Shown here piece after piece: positions 1 through 10,200 of a stretch of DNA of 64,000 bases. The notes under the pieces were generated by a model, which worked only from the letters and a program-made list of their open reading frames with translations, was not told where the DNA came from and made no database searches. Numbering within the stretch: position 1 is the first letter of the stretch; each line of letters starts with the position of its first letter. Origin of the DNA: SCN-70-22 sp046327755 (GTDB lineage: Bacteria > Gemmatimonadota > Gemmatimonadetes > Gemmatimonadales > Gemmatimonadaceae); the NCBI GenBank assembly GCA_046327755.1, contig JAXLXW010000009.1:1-64000 (forward strand), given 5' to 3'. Made by a program: the position numbers and the translations under genes.

Positions 1-623
1 CGCGGCTGCGCGTTGGGGTCGGGCCACTTCACGTTGAGCGCCGCCGCCCCCTTCATCGACATTTCCTCCCACGTCCACCCTTCGAGCGACAGTGCCGACG
101 ACAGCCCCGAGATCACCCCGCCCTCGGGGGTGCTGAAGGCGACCAGCACCCCTGCCGTGCGCGTGGTCCCGATGTGCCGGCTCTCGGCGTTCACCGCGAT
201 CTCGGCCCGTACGTTGGGGTTGAAGTCGCCCTGCTCGGCGATGTCGTTGGTGACGTCAACGGCCCCCACCTCGGTGATGCCTAACGTGGTGTAGGCGTCG
301 ACGAGCCCGGGATAGATGTGCTTCCCGCTCACGTCCACCACGCGGGCGCCGGTCGGGATGGCGACCTCGGCGCCGCCGATCGCCGTGATGCGGCCGCGGT
401 CGAAGACGATGACGCCGTTGGTGATCGTCCCCTTGGTGACGGTGTGCACCGTCGCCCCGCGCAGCACCACTGGACGGTCCTGCGGCGGGACGGTCATTCG
501 TTCCTGCGCGCGCACAACGCTCGGCGCCCACAGCGTCATGGCCGTGATCGCGAACAGTGCGCCGCGCACCGCGGAGGTCATGGGTCGCATCGTGTCGAAC
601 CTCGAGAGGAATGAGCGAGTCAT
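1..623 (-). CDS. Amidohydrolase-like exported protein, N-terminal part (runs off the left edge)
   Basis: About 207 N-terminal residues are visible; the C-terminus lies outside the window. The start MTRSFLSRFD is chosen because its ATG overlaps the stop of the upstream gene (TGATG), which suggests translational coupling. An in-frame ATG at 590 is the alternative. A signal peptide ends near VVRAQE. The next part is the beta-sandwich and first barrel strand of the amidohydrolase superfamily (LRGATVHTVTKG, then HIYPGLVDAYTTLG). In active members that last stretch carries the metal-binding HxH; here it reads AYT, so this domain looks catalytically degenerate as far as it can be seen. It is probably a partner of the larger amidohydrolase just upstream. 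The substrate is unknown. Confidence 0.8.
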   Translation of the reverse strand, partial: MTRSFLSRFDTMRPMTSAVRGALFAITAMTLWAPSVVRAQERMTVPPQDRPVVLRGATVHTVTKGTITNGVIVFDRGRITAIGGAEVAIPTGARVVDVSGKHIYPGLVDAYTTLGITEVGAVDVTNDIAEQGDFNPNVRAEIAVNAESRHIGTTRTAGVLVAFSTPEGGVISGLSSALSLEGWTWEEMSMKGAAALNVKWPDPNAQP

Positions 624-3619
624 CAGCGGGAGCCCTCCGTGCCGCGCGGGCGTCCGCCGGCACCGGCCGCGGCGTTCTCCGCCGGGGTCGCCGCCAGCAC
701 CGCCTGGATCAACAGTGCACGCTGCCGCGCCGTCTCGGCACGCAACGCCTTGTCTTCGTCGAGCGAGAAGTAGCGACGACCGTCGACCCACGTCTGCTCG
801 GCCTTGGTGAACTGCGACAGCGGGTTCCCGTTCCAGATCACGAAGTCGGCGTCCTTCCCCGCCTCGAGCGAACCGACGCGGTTGTCGATCGCGATCGCCT
901 TGGCCGACTGGTTGGTGACGGTGCTCAGCGCCGCGATTTCCTCCACGCCGGTGCGGAGGAGCTTCCCCGCCTCCCAGTTCATGCGCGTCGAGATCTCGGC
1001 GTTGTCGGAGTGCAGCGACGTCACGACGCCGGCTTCCATCAGCAGGCGCGCGTTGTACGTCGTGTTGTCATACGCCTCCATCTTGAACGCCCCCCAATCG
1101 CTCCATACCACGGCCGCCACTCCCGACGCCTTCAATTCGCTGGCGATCTTGTAGGCCTCCACCCCGTGCTGCAGCGTCTGGATCCGGAAGCCGAACTCCT
1201 CTGCCAGCCGCACGAGCGCCAGGAACTCGTCGGCGCGATAGCCGTGCGACGAGACGAGGAGCTTCTGGTTGAGGATGTCGAGGATCGCCTCCATGCGCAG
1301 GTCGCGGCGCGGCGGGATCCCCGTCTTCTCCTTCTCCCACCGCTTCCACTCCTTCTCGTAGTCGCGCGCGGCCAGGAAGTGGTCGCGGATGATCTCCTGT
1401 ACCCCCATGCGCGTCTTGGGATAGCGCGTGGGGCTGCGCTTGGGATTCTCGCCCAGCGCGAACTTCACCGTGCGCGGCGCCCCCGAGATCTTGTACTCGT
1501 CAGGCAGCGACCCCCACCGGATCTTCACGTACACGTTCTCCCCCCCGATCGGATTGGCCGAGCCGTGCTTGATCATCGTGGTGGTGAGTCCGCCGGCGAG
1601 CTGGCGATAGAACCAGATGTTGTTGTGCGTGATCACGTCCCCCATTTGCACCTCGGGGACGATCGCGAAGCCGGTCTCGTTGACCGCGCTCACCCCCGAA
1701 TGCGTGTGCGGATCGATGAGCCCCGGCGTGACGTGCTTTCCTGTGGCGTCGATCTCCACGGCGCCGGCCGGCGCCGAGAGCTTCTGCCCCACGCGGACGA
1801 CCTTTCCGGCCTGCACCAGCAGGTCTGCGTTCTCCAGCCGTCCCTGTGCGCCCTGCGTCCACACCGTCGCATTGCGCACCACGACCGCCGCCGGCTGCAC
1901 CGGCGGCGCGGTGCGCCCGAACTCCATCGACGGGCGCATGAACGGGAGGTCGAGCTTGGGGACCTTCACCGCCACCGCACCACGCGCCGGCCCTTCGTAG
2001 GGCTCGGTGCGCGTCCCGCGATACGTCGCGTCCGTCCCGTTAGGCAGCGACAGCCAGCCGAAGAACTCTGCCTCGCGCACGGAGCCGGCGAGGAGCATCG
2101 CCCCTTCCAGCCCCACGGCCTCGCCGGGGAAGGTCGCCTCCAGCCGCCCGGTCTCGGCGGTGATGCGCGCCGACGTCAGGTTCACCGGGCGGCGCCCGCT
2201 GATCTCGATCGTCCCGCGAATGCGATTGAGCGGCCCCTCCAGGCGCAGCGTCGCGTTGGTGAACGTCCCCGGATCCGACGAGGCGATCGTCCACGTCCCG
2301 CGCGGGTCCACCTGCGGCGGGCGCGTGACGCCGTAGCGCGTCCCCTGCACCCACACGTCGCGCACGGTCGCTTCCTCGGTGAAGAGGTTCCCCTCGCTCA
2401 CCACGAGGTTGGCGACCTTGCCGACGGCGATCGTCCCATGCGACTTGTCGATGCCTAACCACGCGGCGGGAACCGTCGTGAGCGCCGCCAGCGCCTTGTC
2501 CGGCGCCAGCCCGCGCGCGACGGCCGTGCGCAGGTTGGGGAGGAACTGCGCCAGCGACGAGAGTCCGTCGGCGGTGATGGCGAACGGCACGCCGGCCGCC
2601 GCCAGCTGCGCCGGGTTTGTCGGCGCGAGGTACCAGTGCCGCAGGTCGGCCAGGGTGGCGTTGGCCGCCGCCTCGGGGCTCGACACGTTCGGCGCGTCGG
2701 GGAAGGCGAGCGGCACCACGAGTGGCTGCGTGCGCCCCTTGAGCACGTCGAGCAGCCGGTACTCCTGCCCGCTCCCGCGGAACCACGGGGTGAGCTTGTA
2801 GTCCTGCGCCAGCTTGTAGGCGCGCAGGTACTCCTCCTCGCTGTCCGTCTCGAAGAAGACCGGCTGCTGCCCCTTCACCGCCTTCCCCAGCGCGGCCAGC
2901 GCCTCGCTCGTCTCCGGCGGGAGCAACGAACGCCCGCTCGCCTCGTACGCCCCCCAGGCGCGGATGTACCACTCCGCATCCATGAAGGTCTGCTTCATCA
3001 GCGCGATCGTCCCCATCGCCGAGTTGGGGTACATCCCGCCGAGCGCGAAGGAACGCTGGAATCCGATCGACTGCGCGATGTCGGGGCGCAGGACGCGTTC
3101 ACGCGCGCCGGCATCGCCGAGGTTGAGCACGCTCGCCGTGCCGCGGAAGATCCCCTGCCGCGGCACCGCGAGCGCGGCGCCGAAGCCGAGCGAACGGAGC
3201 GCGACGCGTCGCGTGGAATCGTCCTTGAGGTTCGCCGTCGTGCTGAACCAGGCGCGCACCTGCGGATTCCAGTGCGTGGGCCCCACATCGCCCCCCTGCG
3301 GCGGCGCATCGCCCCCCAGATCAGCCGAGGCATCGATGAAGCCCGGATAGACCGTGAGCCCCTTGAGGTCCCACACGCGCGCACCGGCCGGCGCACTCAC
3401 GCCGGCGCCGACCGCGGTGATGATGCCGTTGCGCACGACGATGGTCGCGTTGTCGATCGCCTGGCCGGGGGCCGTCACCACGCGGGCGCCCACGAGGGCG
3501 TGGTACCCCGTGCCGTTGTCGCGGAGTCCGGTGACCGGTTGCGTGCGGGATGACTGCTGGGCCTCGAGCGAGCCGGCGGCGAGCACGGCAATGCCGAGGA
3601 TGAAGCGGGACGCTCTCAC
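623..3619 (-). CDS. Exported tandem-domain amidohydrolase
   Basis: A 998-residue protein of the metal-dependent amidohydrolase superfamily, probably periplasmic. The GTG start at 3619 (VRASRFILGIAVLAAG) is preferred because it begins a signal peptide ending in SLEAQ and has GGGAG six bases upstream. The frame is open to a TTG at 3757, but that extension is proline/arginine-rich. Two amidohydrolase units are joined. The first (near residue 95, PGFIDASADLG) has lost the HxH metal motif. The second (near residue 637, PGLIDPHTHSG) keeps it, along with later SSHGYRAD, LQHG and LHSDNAE motifs that fit the other metal ligands. Only the C-terminal half is therefore likely to be catalytic. Relatives include dipeptidases and imidazolonepropionase-like enzymes; the exact substrate cannot be read. 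It is coupled to the downstream amidohydrolase by a TGATG overlap. Confidence 0.85.
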   Translation of the reverse strand: MRASRFILGIAVLAAGSLEAQQSSRTQPVTGLRDNGTGYHALVGARVVTAPGQAIDNATIVVRNGIITAVGAGVSAPAGARVWDLKGLTVYPGFIDASADLGGDAPPQGGDVGPTHWNPQVRAWFSTTANLKDDSTRRVALRSLGFGAALAVPRQGIFRGTASVLNLGDAGARERVLRPDIAQSIGFQRSFALGGMYPNSAMGTIALMKQTFMDAEWYIRAWGAYEASGRSLLPPETSEALAALGKAVKGQQPVFFETDSEEEYLRAYKLAQDYKLTPWFRGSGQEYRLLDVLKGRTQPLVVPLAFPDAPNVSSPEAAANATLADLRHWYLAPTNPAQLAAAGVPFAITADGLSSLAQFLPNLRTAVARGLAPDKALAALTTVPAAWLGIDKSHGTIAVGKVANLVVSEGNLFTEEATVRDVWVQGTRYGVTRPPQVDPRGTWTIASSDPGTFTNATLRLEGPLNRIRGTIEISGRRPVNLTSARITAETGRLEATFPGEAVGLEGAMLLAGSVREAEFFGWLSLPNGTDATYRGTRTEPYEGPARGAVAVKVPKLDLPFMRPSMEFGRTAPPVQPAAVVVRNATVWTQGAQGRLENADLLVQAGKVVRVGQKLSAPAGAVEIDATGKHVTPGLIDPHTHSGVSAVNETGFAIVPEVQMGDVITHNNIWFYRQLAGGLTTTMIKHGSANPIGGENVYVKIRWGSLPDEYKISGAPRTVKFALGENPKRSPTRYPKTRMGVQEIIRDHFLAARDYEKEWKRWEKEKTGIPPRRDLRMEAILDILNQKLLVSSHGYRADEFLALVRLAEEFGFRIQTLQHGVEAYKIASELKASGVAAVVWSDWGAFKMEAYDNTTYNARLLMEAGVVTSLHSDNAEISTRMNWEAGKLLRTGVEEIAALSTVTNQSAKAIAIDNRVGSLEAGKDADFVIWNGNPLSQFTKAEQTWVDGRRYFSLDEDKALRAETARQRALLIQAVLAATPAENAAAGAGGRPRGTEGSR

Positions 3620-3770
3620 GAGTGGCTCCCAGGGGGCGGCCGACGTTGCGGCCGTCGGTGGAGTTGGAACGGGGACAAGTCCCCATGCTACGCGCAGCGG
3701 GCGCCGAGCGTGGCGACGTGGGCCGAATATCTTGGCGATCGGGGGCGCGGCGGGCAAATCCGCACGCGTC

Positions 3771-3827
3771 GCCGTGTGCGCGCTAGGGCGCCGTGTGCGC
3801 GCTAGGGCGCCGTATGCGCGCTAGGGC
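3771..3827. repeat. Three tandem copies of a 19-bp repeat at the kinase 3' end
   Basis: Units at 3771-3789, 3790-3808 and 3809-3827 read GCCGTGTGCGCGCTAGGGC, with one change (GTA for GTG) in the third. The last unit contains the TAG stop of the kinase gene on the minus strand, so the stop context is triplicated. There are no spacers and the array does not resemble CRISPR. It probably arose by local slippage. Confidence 0.85.
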
Positions 3828-6493
3828 GCCGCGCGCCCCGTCCGCGCGTGCCACGTCGAGACGTAGCGCACCTCGCGAAGCGGGGCGTGACGGAGGTGCT
3901 GCTTGAAGACGAACCGCTCCCCCTCCATGCCAACGCCGTAATTGCGCCCCGGGAAGTCGGCGATGGGAGCATCGAACAGCTTCACCGGGCGCCCGAACGG
4001 GTTCGCGCTCTCCGGATCGTAGGCGATGGAGTAGAAGGTCTGCGTCATCCGCTCCCCCGCCGCATCGCGCAGCGCGCGCACCTCGGCGAGGAAGATCTCG
4101 CGCCCCTTCCCCACGCTCGTCCCCATGCTGTACGCCGATGGGGCGAGCGTGATGCGCCGCCGGTCGCCGGTAAGCGAGTGCGCGACCACCGATGCCCGGT
4201 CCGCCCCCCCGAGCCCGACGCCGATGACCCACCGTCCGTCGCGCGTCACGGTGTACATCCCCGCGCCCCCCATCGAGAGCCGCCCGCCGACCAGTTGCCC
4301 ATTCCGATACTGCGCGATGGTGTCGCCGATGGCCCGCAAGACGGCCGCCGTGTCGGTCAGCGGGTAGACGACGCCCCGCACGACGGCGCCGTTAGGCAGC
4401 GGCTCGAGCGGCGCACTCGTGTCGGGATCACCGAGAAACGCCGAGTCGCCGCGAACGACCACAAGGCGCCGGCCGTCGCCCCACCAGGCGATGGAGCCGA
4501 TGTTCGTCCCGGACATCCATCGCGACATGCGCCCCGACTCGAGGTCGATCACGCCAACCGTGCTCGATTCCCCCTGGTCGATGATCACGGCGAGGCGGCG
4601 ACCGTCCGGGCTCACTTCGATTCCCGAGTAGGCATCGGGGGCGACGGCGAGCGTATCGATGCGCCCCGTGCGATCGGCGCGCACGAGGATCCCGCGCGCC
4701 ATCACGTCGCCCGGCGCGTAGGCCACCGCCCCATTCGCACTGAGGTCGAACTGCGCCGCCCCACGGCTGTTCTCGACCTCAACCCCCTCCGCCACCACCT
4801 CCGGCGTACTCGTCACCTCGGCGCGCTGTGCGTCGAACGACGCCATGAGGAGCTGCCCGTCGTGGGTGACCCACCCCAGATGCCCGTCGGCATCGAGGCG
4901 CGGCATCATGCCATACAGCGGCACGCGCTGGCCCTCCGCGCCCGGGCGCGTCACGCGCGTGATCTCGCCGTTCACCACATCCTGGATGTAGATCTCGCGA
5001 CCGGTGGAGCTGAGGACGCGACCGTCGGGAAGGGCGACGGGGAAGCCGCACGACGCCCGGCAGCGCAGCGTGCGCAGCGAATCGCCGGTGGGCGAGAGGA
5101 GGAGCAGCTCCGACGCGATCCGCTGCGCGACGACGATCGTCCCGTCTGGGAGGACGGTACCGCCCCACGCCTCGTCGTCGAAGACCCCGTCGGGGCGCCC
5201 GTGCAACGTGGTGATGCGCCCGTCGGCCAGCGTGAGGCGCTTCACCGCATTGTCGTCGAAGAAGTAGACCGACGCGCCATCCGGGGCGAAGAACGGCGCC
5301 TGCGCCCCGACCGAACCGGCGACGGCGCGCAGGGTGAAGTCGCCGACCGACCGCACGAAGAGCTGCGCATCGGTCCCGGATCCCACGGCGAGCGCGAGCG
5401 TCAAGCCGTCAGGCGCAATGGCCAACGTCGTCGTCCCCTCGGCACTCGTCAGCGAGGGCAGGAGCGGAATCGAGTCGGGGAGGAGGATGCTCGCGTTCCA
5501 CGCGGCCGAAGGGGGCGACGCGTTGCGACGGCCGAGCCACCATCCCCCCGTCGCGGCAAGCGCGGCGAACGCAATGCCGACGGCGAGCACGGGGCCAGAC
5601 AAGCGACGAGCAGCAGGGGTGGCGCTGCGAGGGCCGGAGGCGGCGGTGGCGCGCGGCACCCCGCCCCCCTCCAGTGCCGCCGCGAAGTCAGCCGCCGTCG
5701 CGAACCGGTCGGCGGGGAGCTTGGCCAGCGATCGGAGCAAGGCGTCCTCCACCGCCGGCGGGATCGTCTTGCGCACGAGGCGCGGCGACTCCGGCTCTGC
5801 GCCGACCACCTTGGCGACGATCGCCTGCAGCGTCGCCCCGGTGAATGGCGGCGCCCCGGTCAGCATCTCGTACGTCACCGCCCCCAGGGCGTAGACGTCG
5901 GCGCGCGCGTCGATCTGTCGCTCCCCCATGGCCTGCTCGGGACTCATGTACTGCGGCGTCCCCAGCGAGAGCCCCGTCTGTGTCATCCGCGCCCCGCCGG
6001 CCTGCTGCACCGCGAGGGCGATCCCGAAGTCGGCGACGAGGGCGTGCCCCCCCTGCAGCAGGACGTTCTCCGGTTTGATGTCGCGATGGACGATCCCGAG
6101 TGCGTGTGCCGCCCCAAGCGCGTCCGCCACCTCGCGCGCGAGGCGCAGCGCGTCGTCGATCGGGAGCTGCCGCTCGCGCTCGAGGCGCGCGCGCAGCGTC
6201 TCTCCCGCGATGTAGGGCATCACGTAGTACAGCAGCCCGTCCGTCTCGCCGCTGTCGAGCAAGGGGAGGATGTGCGGGTGCTGGAGCCTCGCCGTCACCT
6301 TGATCTCGGCAAGGAAGCGCTCGCCCCCCAGCGCGGCCCCAAGCTCGGGATGCAGCACCTTGATCGCGACCTCGCGATCGTGGCGCAGGTCCGTCGCCAG
6401 GAAGACGGTCGCCATGCCGCCGCTCCCGAGCTCGCGCGCGATGCGATACCGGCCGGCGAGGCCGGCGTTGAGTCGGGAGAGGGGATCGCTCAT
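3821..6493 (-). CDS. Membrane Ser/Thr protein kinase with C-terminal TolB-like propeller
   Basis: 890 residues, starting at MSDPLSRLNA; the frame is open further upstream but holds no conserved sequence there. Residues 16-275 form a Hanks-type kinase domain: glycine loop GSGGMATV, VAIK lysine K45, HRDIKPEN with D138, DFG D155 and a TPQYMSPEQ activation-loop end. One transmembrane helix lies near residues 300-320. The remaining ~550 residues are a WD40/TolB-like beta-propeller (APDGLTLAL, SPDGRRLAV repeats), placed outside the membrane as a presumed sensor. This PknB-plus-propeller layout is common in Gemmatimonadota and Acidobacteriota. It lies between the amidohydrolase pair and the SET gene, with no clear operon link. 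Ligand and targets are unknown. Confidence 0.92.
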   Translation of the reverse strand: MSDPLSRLNAGLAGRYRIARELGSGGMATVFLATDLRHDREVAIKVLHPELGAALGGERFLAEIKVTARLQHPHILPLLDSGETDGLLYYVMPYIAGETLRARLERERQLPIDDALRLAREVADALGAAHALGIVHRDIKPENVLLQGGHALVADFGIALAVQQAGGARMTQTGLSLGTPQYMSPEQAMGERQIDARADVYALGAVTYEMLTGAPPFTGATLQAIVAKVVGAEPESPRLVRKTIPPAVEDALLRSLAKLPADRFATAADFAAALEGGGVPRATAASGPRSATPAARRLSGPVLAVGIAFAALAATGGWWLGRRNASPPSAAWNASILLPDSIPLLPSLTSAEGTTTLAIAPDGLTLALAVGSGTDAQLFVRSVGDFTLRAVAGSVGAQAPFFAPDGASVYFFDDNAVKRLTLADGRITTLHGRPDGVFDDEAWGGTVLPDGTIVVAQRIASELLLLSPTGDSLRTLRCRASCGFPVALPDGRVLSSTGREIYIQDVVNGEITRVTRPGAEGQRVPLYGMMPRLDADGHLGWVTHDGQLLMASFDAQRAEVTSTPEVVAEGVEVENSRGAAQFDLSANGAVAYAPGDVMARGILVRADRTGRIDTLAVAPDAYSGIEVSPDGRRLAVIIDQGESSTVGVIDLESGRMSRWMSGTNIGSIAWWGDGRRLVVVRGDSAFLGDPDTSAPLEPLPNGAVVRGVVYPLTDTAAVLRAIGDTIAQYRNGQLVGGRLSMGGAGMYTVTRDGRWVIGVGLGGADRASVVAHSLTGDRRRITLAPSAYSMGTSVGKGREIFLAEVRALRDAAGERMTQTFYSIAYDPESANPFGRPVKLFDAPIADFPGRNYGVGMEGERFVFKQHLRHAPLREVRYVSTWHARTGRAAP

Positions 6494-6611
6494 CGCGGGG
6501 GAGGGGGCGCGGTGCGACGGTGGAAGACGACGCAACAATACCCCCGCGCGCAGCGGTCCGGCGAGCCCCGCGCCCACGCGGAGCACTACCGCGTCGCCGG
6601 GCCCCGCACGA

Positions 6612-7166
6612 CTACAACAGGTAGTCCGGCAGCAGGTGCTCCACCCGCGCGCGCTGCGCCGGCGTGAGGTGCCTCGCTCCGCGCACGACCCCCACGCACC
6701 CCAGCGCGCCGCAGTGACACCGGAACGGCTCCGCCATGTCCTCTTCCGTCGTGTTGTAGTCGAACGTGACGGAGTCACCCGGCGCGATGTCGCGCAGTGC
6801 CAGCACCTCGCACTCGACGATGCGCGTGGTCGGCTCGCAGGCGTGGTTCATGTAGCGCCAGTAGAAGCGCCGCACGCGATCCGTCGCGTCGCGCGCGCCG
6901 CGCTGGTCGAGATGTCGGTCACGCCCGATCTGCACCGAGTACTTCGACGGCGTGCGCGACTCGAACCCCTCGATGCGGAAGAGGATGGTTCCCGCTGTAA
7001 TCGACTGGACCGCAATCAATCGGCGTTCCGACTGCTCCACCAGGACGCCGACCAACGGGTTGTCGGTAGCCAGCACAGCACCGGGGAGATGCGGTTCGTC
7101 GGTGGTGACCGACTTGATGGCGCGCGAAGCGTTGGTCGATTTCATGGAACGGAAGAATGCGCGCAT
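6612..7166 (-). CDS. SET-domain protein (putative lysine methyltransferase)
   Basis: 184 residues, cytoplasmic, no signal peptide. The SET signature is complete: a GTILFRIEG strand, then YMNHACEPTT (residues 105-114) and FDYNTTEED (135-143). A short post-SET piece, CHCGALGC (C150, C152, C157), follows; post-SET cysteines usually bind zinc. The family transfers methyl groups from S-adenosylmethionine to protein lysines. AGAGAG about nine bases before the ATG supports this start; MKSTNAS, seven codons in, is the alternative. The gene stands alone between the kinase and the propeller-amidohydrolase with gaps of 118 and 49 bp. Bacterial SET proteins are uncommon and the substrate cannot be inferred. 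Confidence 0.88.
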   Translation of the reverse strand: MRAFFRSMKSTNASRAIKSVTTDEPHLPGAVLATDNPLVGVLVEQSERRLIAVQSITAGTILFRIEGFESRTPSKYSVQIGRDRHLDQRGARDATDRVRRFYWRYMNHACEPTTRIVECEVLALRDIAPGDSVTFDYNTTEEDMAEPFRCHCGALGCVGVVRGARHLTPAQRARVEHLLPDYLL

Positions 7167-7215
7167 TGATCTCTCTGCGCTACGTCCTTCCTCGGATTCT
7201 TGCGGCGCTCTCCCG

Positions 7216-10200
7216 TCAGTCGCGCCTCTCCTCCCACAGCCCCTTCGCTCGCACCCGCGTCACCGGCCACACCTCGTCCATCGTCTCCGCGTTCCACAAC
7301 GTCCCCGCCTTCATCACGTAGCGGATCGACGTCGTGTTCTTGAGGTCCGCCAGCGGGTCGCGATCGAGCACGAGGAGATCGGCCAGCTTCCCGACCTCCA
7401 GCGAACCGATGTCGTCCTGCATCCCCATCACCTCGGCGGCGGTCGCCGTGGCGGCGCGGAGCGTCTCCATCGGGGTGAGTCCGGCGCTCGCCATGGCCCA
7501 CATCTCCCAGTGCGCGCCGAGTCCTTGCAGCTGACCGTGTGACCCCATCCCCACCTTGCCGCCGGCGCGCACGATTGCCTTGAGCGGCTCGGCGTACCAG
7601 GTCGGGACCTCGTGCGGCATGAACATCCGGTTGTGCGCGTGCAGCTCGGCGTCGATGCGCGCGTGCGGCTGGAAACGGCGGAGCTTGGCATCGTCGTGCG
7701 GACTCATCGTCGTCACGAAGAACGACTCCATCGGGTTCACCACCAACGTCGGGACGTAGAACGTCCCCGTCCGCGCGAAGAGCTGCACCACATCGTCCTT
7801 CATCGGCAGCGCGGAGTACGCGTGCTCGAGCGAGGTGGCGCCGTCCATCAGCGGGCGCAACTCACGGCGCGGGCCGCGCGCCGGATCCTCGACGACCTGC
7901 AGTCCTTCCTCGCGGCTCGCCTGGATGATCCACTGCACGTGGTCGCGGCGCGGGACGGTGTGCTCCTTGATCGACGTCGCCCCCAGCAGCTTCTGGTTGC
8001 GCACGATACGGCGCGCATCGTCGAGGCTCTTGGGATAGCCGCAGCAGATGGGATCGTACTTGATGAAGATGTCACCGGTCCCGTGCAGTCGCGGACCGAT
8101 CGTGGTCCCGGCCTCGACCATCTCACCCAGCGCGAAGAGCGTCCGGCTTCCGATCGACGGGTCGCGCCACGTGGTGATGCCGTAGGCGAGGTTGGTCACG
8201 AGGTGCGCGACCTGCTCCTGGTGCAGGTCGCCCTGCATCTGCGCGCCGTCGATGATGTAGTGCGCATGCAGGTCGATGAAGCCGGGGACGATCGTCTTTC
8301 CCGTCATGTCGAGCGACGTGGCGCCGGCGGGGGCGCGCACCGATCCCGCGGGGCCAACCGCGGCAATGCGCCCGTTGGAGACGACCAGGTCGCCACTCGC
8401 GAGCACGTCGTCCCCCTTCATCGTGATGATGCGCGCGTTGCGCAGGACGAGGTCGCCCTTGGGGATGGCGCGCGGGATCGTCAACGCGATGGTCGTCGTG
8501 GCAGGATGCGCCTTCTGCCCGGTCGCCACCGCGGCGAGGTCGACCTCGTACACGTCGTTTGCCCAGCTCCACTGCAGCTGGCGGCCGCCGTTGCGCCAGT
8601 AGAAGAAGTCGCCGCGCGGCCCCAGGACCAACGTGGGAACGGGACCGCCCTCGACGTTGATGTCGACCGGAGTGTTGCCGATGGACGGAAGCGGGGCGAG
8701 ATACGCGTTCTGCATCTCGCCAAAGGCGACCCACGTCCCGTCCGGCGAGGGAACGATCTCGTCGGCGTTCTTGAAGCGGGCGTGACAGCGGCGATCGGCG
8801 CCGTCCAGGGCGATCGAGCAGAGCGTCGTCCCCGCACTCGCGTCGATGTAGTAGATGCGGTCGCCCGTCGAGTTCCACGTCGGCCGCTGTGATGGCTTCC
8901 GCCACCCGCCGCGCGTGGGAATCGACACGATCGTGTGGAGCCGGTCGGCGCTGGCGACGTCCACCCAGTGGATCACGTACCCCTGCTCGGTGACCGCATC
9001 CGGTTCGAGCCGCTGCTCGGCGAGCACCAGTTTCTTCCCGTCAGGCGACCATGAGACGCCCTGGTAGCGCCCCGCCCGGATGCCTAACGCCCGCGACACA
9101 CCGCCGGCAGCGGGCGCAATCATCACCCGCCCGCTCGTCGCGTCGGTCCAGTCGACCCAGGCCACCGAGCCGCCGTCTGGCGAAACGGCGGGCGCGTACT
9201 GAAGGCTCGTTCCCGGCACGACCGGCGCCGCCTGACGAGTGGACGCGTCGTAGCGATAGAGCTTCCCCGCCGCCTGCACCACGAAGCGCGAGGCGTCGAT
9301 CCGCTGTACCCAGCGCAACACCTTGGGGGAGAAGGCGCCGTCGTCGAGCCTGTGCCTGGTCGCGATGCGCTCGGTGACGGTGAGGTCCACGTCGACCGAG
9401 AAGGGGATCGGGGTATCGACACCGGTGGCAATCGCCACGCGGTGCATCTTCCCGTTCGCCGCAAAGACGAGCGACGCCCCATCCGGCGTGAACGCGTAGC
9501 CGGGAAGTTCGTCGAGATCGTCGCCCCCCCATCCCGGCGGATAATCGAGCCCGGTGTAGAGCACCTTGTCGGCGCCGCTCTCGAGATTGCGCACCACCAG
9601 TCGCGGCTGGGCGTCGATCGTCGCGGCGAAGGCGAGCCAGCGCCCGTCGGGGCTCGGCATCGGGCGCCGCAGGTCCTCGTAGCCCGTGACGAAGGCGAGT
9701 CGCTCGCCCGTACGCCGGTCAATGCGGACGATGGCGCTCTTCGTCGCTCCCTCGCCCAGGAGATAGGCGTGGTAGAGCCACCGCCCATCCGCCGAGGCGA
9801 CGAGACTCACCGCCCCAGTGTCGGCGACCGGCGTTCCCGTCCCGCCAGCCACGTGCACCATCACGACGTCGCTCGGTTGGAACGGTCGGGTTTGCCGAAG
9901 GGCGAAGACGTAGCTCCCGCTCGGGTCCCACGCCCCCTGAAGGTGGTGATACGTCCCCTCGGCCGTGACCCGTGTTGGCGTGCCACCCGCGGCCGGCATC
10001 GTCCACAGCTGGTCCGAGCCACTGGGATCGGAATCGAAGAGGATCGTCGCGCCGTTAGGCGAATAGCGTGGCATCGCATCCCAGCGCGTCCCGGAGGTCA
10101 GCCGCGTCGCCTTTCCTCCCGTGATCGGGATCGTGTAGAGATCGCCCAGGAGGTCGAAGACGATCGTCTTCCCGTCGGGAGAGACGTCGAGCGAGATCCA

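Noticed and set aside
557..2458. Long plus-strand open frame (633 codons) opposite the tandem amidohydrolase
   Set aside because: Arginine/histidine/proline-rich composition without domains; it mirrors the codon bias of the real gene on the other strand.
3771..3827. Tandem repeat considered as a CRISPR remnant
   Set aside because: The units abut without spacers, are only 19 bp and include a gene's stop codon.
3848..6667. 939-codon plus-strand open frame opposite the kinase
   Set aside because: It is the antisense of a well-supported kinase-propeller gene and contains no recognisable motif.
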